The translations under genes and the position numbers were made by a program. Source: Candidatus Ornithospirochaeta stercorigallinarum (GTDB taxonomy: Bacteria; Spirochaetota; Spirochaetia; Sphaerochaetales; Sphaerochaetaceae). From it: a DNA stretch of 58,847 bases. The stretch spans positions 1-58,847 of the forward strand of contig DVIF01000046.1 of the NCBI GenBank assembly GCA_018711525.1, given 5' to 3'. Position 1 is the first letter of the stretch; the number at the start of each line of letters is the position of its first letter. This document shows, piece by piece, positions 56,559 through 58,847 of the stretch. A model generated the notes under the pieces. The model was not told the origin of the DNA and ran no database searches. It worked only from the letters and a program-made list of their open reading frames with translations.

Positions 56559-58175
56559 CTACTTCCTGACAACCTCCTCCTTCCAGTCTCTGATGTTCCT
56601 CTCTTTAGAGGAGAAGTTTATCCCGAGAAGGTGTATCGTATTCCCTTTCTTCTCGTACTTCTCATAGTACCTCTTCTCCTTTATCTGCTTAAACGCCTTT
56701 TCTGCAGACTCATCAAGCTTGAGCTCTATTATATAGTAGAGGTCGTCCTTCACACTGATGTCCATCCGCCCTATGTTCGTCTTCTCCTCTACATCCACAC
56801 TATCAAAGCTGAGAGCCTTTAGCACAGCGACAAATGCTATCTGGTAGCCCCTTTCCTTCTCAAGCGACATGTCATACGGGAATCTGACATAGAATTTGTG
56901 GAACGTCTCGATAATCTTCGAAGTCTCTCCCGTTGAGAAACATCTTCTCAGCTCTCCGAAATCATCAGAGTAGATACCAAGTCCGTACGATGAACTAAGC
57001 AGTGCTGTCTCCATCGTATCCTTGACTTCGAGATTAGGATATCCAAGGACATACCTCCCTCCAGATATCCCCTTTATCGTCAGGTATCCGGCCTGTACGA
57101 GATATGAATACACGTCGAACGCTGTAACATCATCCATCTGAAGATTCTTCACCTCCAGGGATGCCATTGAATTCCTTCCTATCTCTATCATACTATCAGA
57201 GGAAAAGAACTCGGGGTGTCTTTTCACAACATCGTTCACAATCGTCTGGAAACCGGTATTGATCCAGAAGTTTCTGAACGAACATCCTCCGTTGAAGAAC
57301 ACTCCGACCGATACAGGGTTGTAGATAGTAGTCTTAAGGTCGTCGCTGAAGCAGTAGCCGTCGTAATAGTCCTTGATGCTTTTCCTGAATTCCTCCCTCT
57401 CCTCCTGCTCCACTATGTTGTTATCTTCATAATACTTCTGGATGTATGGTGCGAAATAATAATCAAGCTCTTCATCCGTATAGCCGCAGAGCGCTGCATA
57501 CTCGGGGGAGGAGGAGATGTCTATCAGGTTGTTCAGCTTTGAGAATATAGAGACGTGTTGGAACCTCGTTATCCCCGTTATAAAGCAGAACCTTATTGAA
57601 TCCAGAGAAGGTTTCAACACGCCATAGAAACTATCTATCCTGACTTTTATATCGTTGTAGATATCATTGTTCAGAGAATCCAGAAGAGGATAGTCGAACT
57701 CGTCTATGAGAACAACAACCTTCTTACCGTATTTCCAAGAAAGCCTGTCTATGAGGTATCTGAGCCAGGACGAAGGGGATGCTCCCTCCTTAGGGAAACC
57801 ATCCTCTATACCATACTCTCTAGCAACAGGCATAAGCACATCGTTTCTCAATGAATATAGGAACTCTCCCAGATCATATGTGGGAACAATATTCATGCTC
57901 AATTTTATTACAGGATATTCCTCAAAATCATATTTATCGTAGGTGTAGAGCCCTTTGAAAAGCTCCTTGTTCCCCTTGAATATCTGTTCAAGAGTGTCTA
58001 CCGTAAGGCTCTTTCCAAACCTGCGGGGACGGGAGAGGAAGAATATGTTGTCTACCGACTTATTCGATATCAGATTGTAAATATATTTCGTCTTGTCGAT
58101 ATAGAGATTGCCGTTCTCTATTATCTCCCTGAAATTCGGGTTTCCTGTCGATATCGGCTTAAGATTTCTTTCCAT
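56559..58175 (-). CDS. AAA-ATPase-like / PD-(D/E)XK nuclease superfamily protein
   Basis: NFREIIENGNLYIDKTKYIYNLI, FLSRPRRFGKSLTVDTLEQIF, VVVLIDEFDYPLL, C-terminal IGRMDISVKDDLYYIIELKLDESAEKAFKQIKEKRYYEKY. Confidence 0.92.
   Translation of the reverse strand: MERNLKPISTGNPNFREIIENGNLYIDKTKYIYNLISNKSVDNIFFLSRPRRFGKSLTVDTLEQIFKGNKELFKGLYTYDKYDFEEYPVIKLSMNIVPTYDLGEFLYSLRNDVLMPVAREYGIEDGFPKEGASPSSWLRYLIDRLSWKYGKKVVVLIDEFDYPLLDSLNNDIYNDIKVRIDSFYGVLKPSLDSIRFCFITGITRFQHVSIFSKLNNLIDISSSPEYAALCGYTDEELDYYFAPYIQKYYEDNNIVEQEEREEFRKSIKDYYDGYCFSDDLKTTIYNPVSVGVFFNGGCSFRNFWINTGFQTIVNDVVKRHPEFFSSDSMIEIGRNSMASLEVKNLQMDDVTAFDVYSYLVQAGYLTIKGISGGRYVLGYPNLEVKDTMETALLSSSYGLGIYSDDFGELRRCFSTGETSKIIETFHKFYVRFPYDMSLEKERGYQIAFVAVLKALSFDSVDVEEKTNIGRMDISVKDDLYYIIELKLDESAEKAFKQIKEKRYYEKYEKKGNTIHLLGINFSSKERNIRDWKEEVVRK
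56591..56813 (-). repeat. Copy 1 of a near-identical approx. 225-bp gene-3'-end repeat
   Basis: Nearly identical to 58256-58484 except scattered substitutions and a 6-bp indel. Confidence 0.9.
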
Positions 58176-58223
58176 AGCATTAATATAGCATATTATCGAA
58201 GGTTTTGAAAAAGATTGAAAATA

Positions 58224-58736
58224 TCAGTTTGTTATAATCTCTTCCTTCCACTCTGTGATGTTCCTCTCTTTAGATGAGAAGTTTATCCCGAGAAGGTGTA
58301 TCGTATTCCCTTTCTTCTCATACTTCTCATAGTACCTCTTCTCCTTTATCTGCTTAAACGCCTTTTCTGCAGACTCATCAAGCTTCAGCTCTATTATGTA
58401 GTAGAGGTCGTCCTTCACCTTCACACTGATGTCCATCCGCCCTATGTTCGTCTTCTCCTCTGCATCCACACTCTCAAAGCCGAGGAACATAAGTGCAGAA
58501 TAGAACGCTATCTGGTAGTTGTTCTCCTTCTCCATGAACATGTCATACGGTATGTTCATGTATGCGTCCCTGAACATCGCAATTATGCCTTTCGTATCTC
58601 CCGTCGCAAAGGCTTCGTATAGATACGGGAACCTTTTGCCGTCTATCTCGAGGCCATATGTCGAGAGCACCTTTGCATTCATCGTATCGCTGACCTCGCG
58701 GTTGGGATACGAGAGGAGGAGCTTGCCGTACTTCAT
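58224..58736 (-). pseudogene. 5'-truncated paralog of the AAA/PD-(D/E)XK gene
   Basis: KYGKLLLSYPNREVSDTM... through C-terminus aligns with the second half of the 56559-58175 product; no N-terminal ATPase part; upstream DNA is transposase. Confidence 0.75.
58256..58484 (-). repeat. Copy 2 of the near-identical 3'-end repeat
   Basis: See copy 1; carries an extra 6 bp (CTTCAC duplication giving VKVKDD). Confidence 0.9.
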
Positions 58737-58847
58737 CCCGGTATCCGTACCCAATTCTCTTGGCAACTTTAATCCTGTTGTTGAAACCTTCCAGCTTGCC
58801 TGTGGATATGGGATGAGATGCATGGACCACAAGCCCGTCAATCCTCT
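58737..58847 (-). mobile_element. ISL3-family transposase C-terminal fragment
   Basis: Minus strand translates RIDGLVVHASHPISTGKLEGFNNRIKVAKRIGYGYRDE, the conserved ISL3 transposase C-terminal motif; truncated by junction and window edge. Confidence 0.8.

Noticed and set aside
1-58847. CRISPR arrays, rRNA or tRNA genes
   Set aside because: No regularly spaced repeats, rRNA signature or cloverleaf/TTCGAnT-type tRNA sequence noticed in intergenic spaces; a tRNAscan/CRISPR search would be decisive.

Overview
The window is 58.8 kb of bacterial chromosome, probably from a spirochaete-like organism (inferred from gene content and protein style, not proven). Mobile-element fragments sit at both ends: a TnpB N-terminus at 1-78 (-) and an ISL3-type transposase C-terminus at about 58737-58847 (-). 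Main blocks: (1) a glutamine/nitrogen island at 2.2-13 kb: pyrG, asparagine synthetase, a three-gene split glutamate synthase, GSI, an ANTAR-domain protein and GSIII, with intrinsic-terminator hairpins directly before the ribosome-binding sites of three of these genes; (2) an aldarate (glucarate/galactarate) catabolic locus at 13.8-24.8 kb, with two tandem glucarate-dehydratase paralogs, a DapA-family enzyme in place of GarL, GarR, glycerate kinase, an SLC13-like permease, an MBL-fold hydrolase, GarD and an IclR regulator; (3) class I RNR, guanine deaminase, RecQ-like helicase and galactokinase; (4) a sigma-70 family factor, a LysR-like regulator, tig-clpP-clpX-nrnA and a divergent sigma-like protein; (5) rdgB, pepF, an HD hydrolase, ttcA, a two-frame outer-membrane beta-barrel gene interrupted at an A9 tract, and mutL; (6) acyltransferase, DHODH-like protein, Lrp/AsnC regulator, serC, serA, rpsU and PD-(D/E)XK/AAA-like genes. 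The observations most worth following up are the A9 frameshift joining two ORFs into one predicted surface protein just upstream of mutL, the terminator/attenuator architecture around an ANTAR gene, a promoter for garD built inside a terminator that predicts a leaderless mRNA, and the chimeric transposase/PD-(D/E)XK junction.
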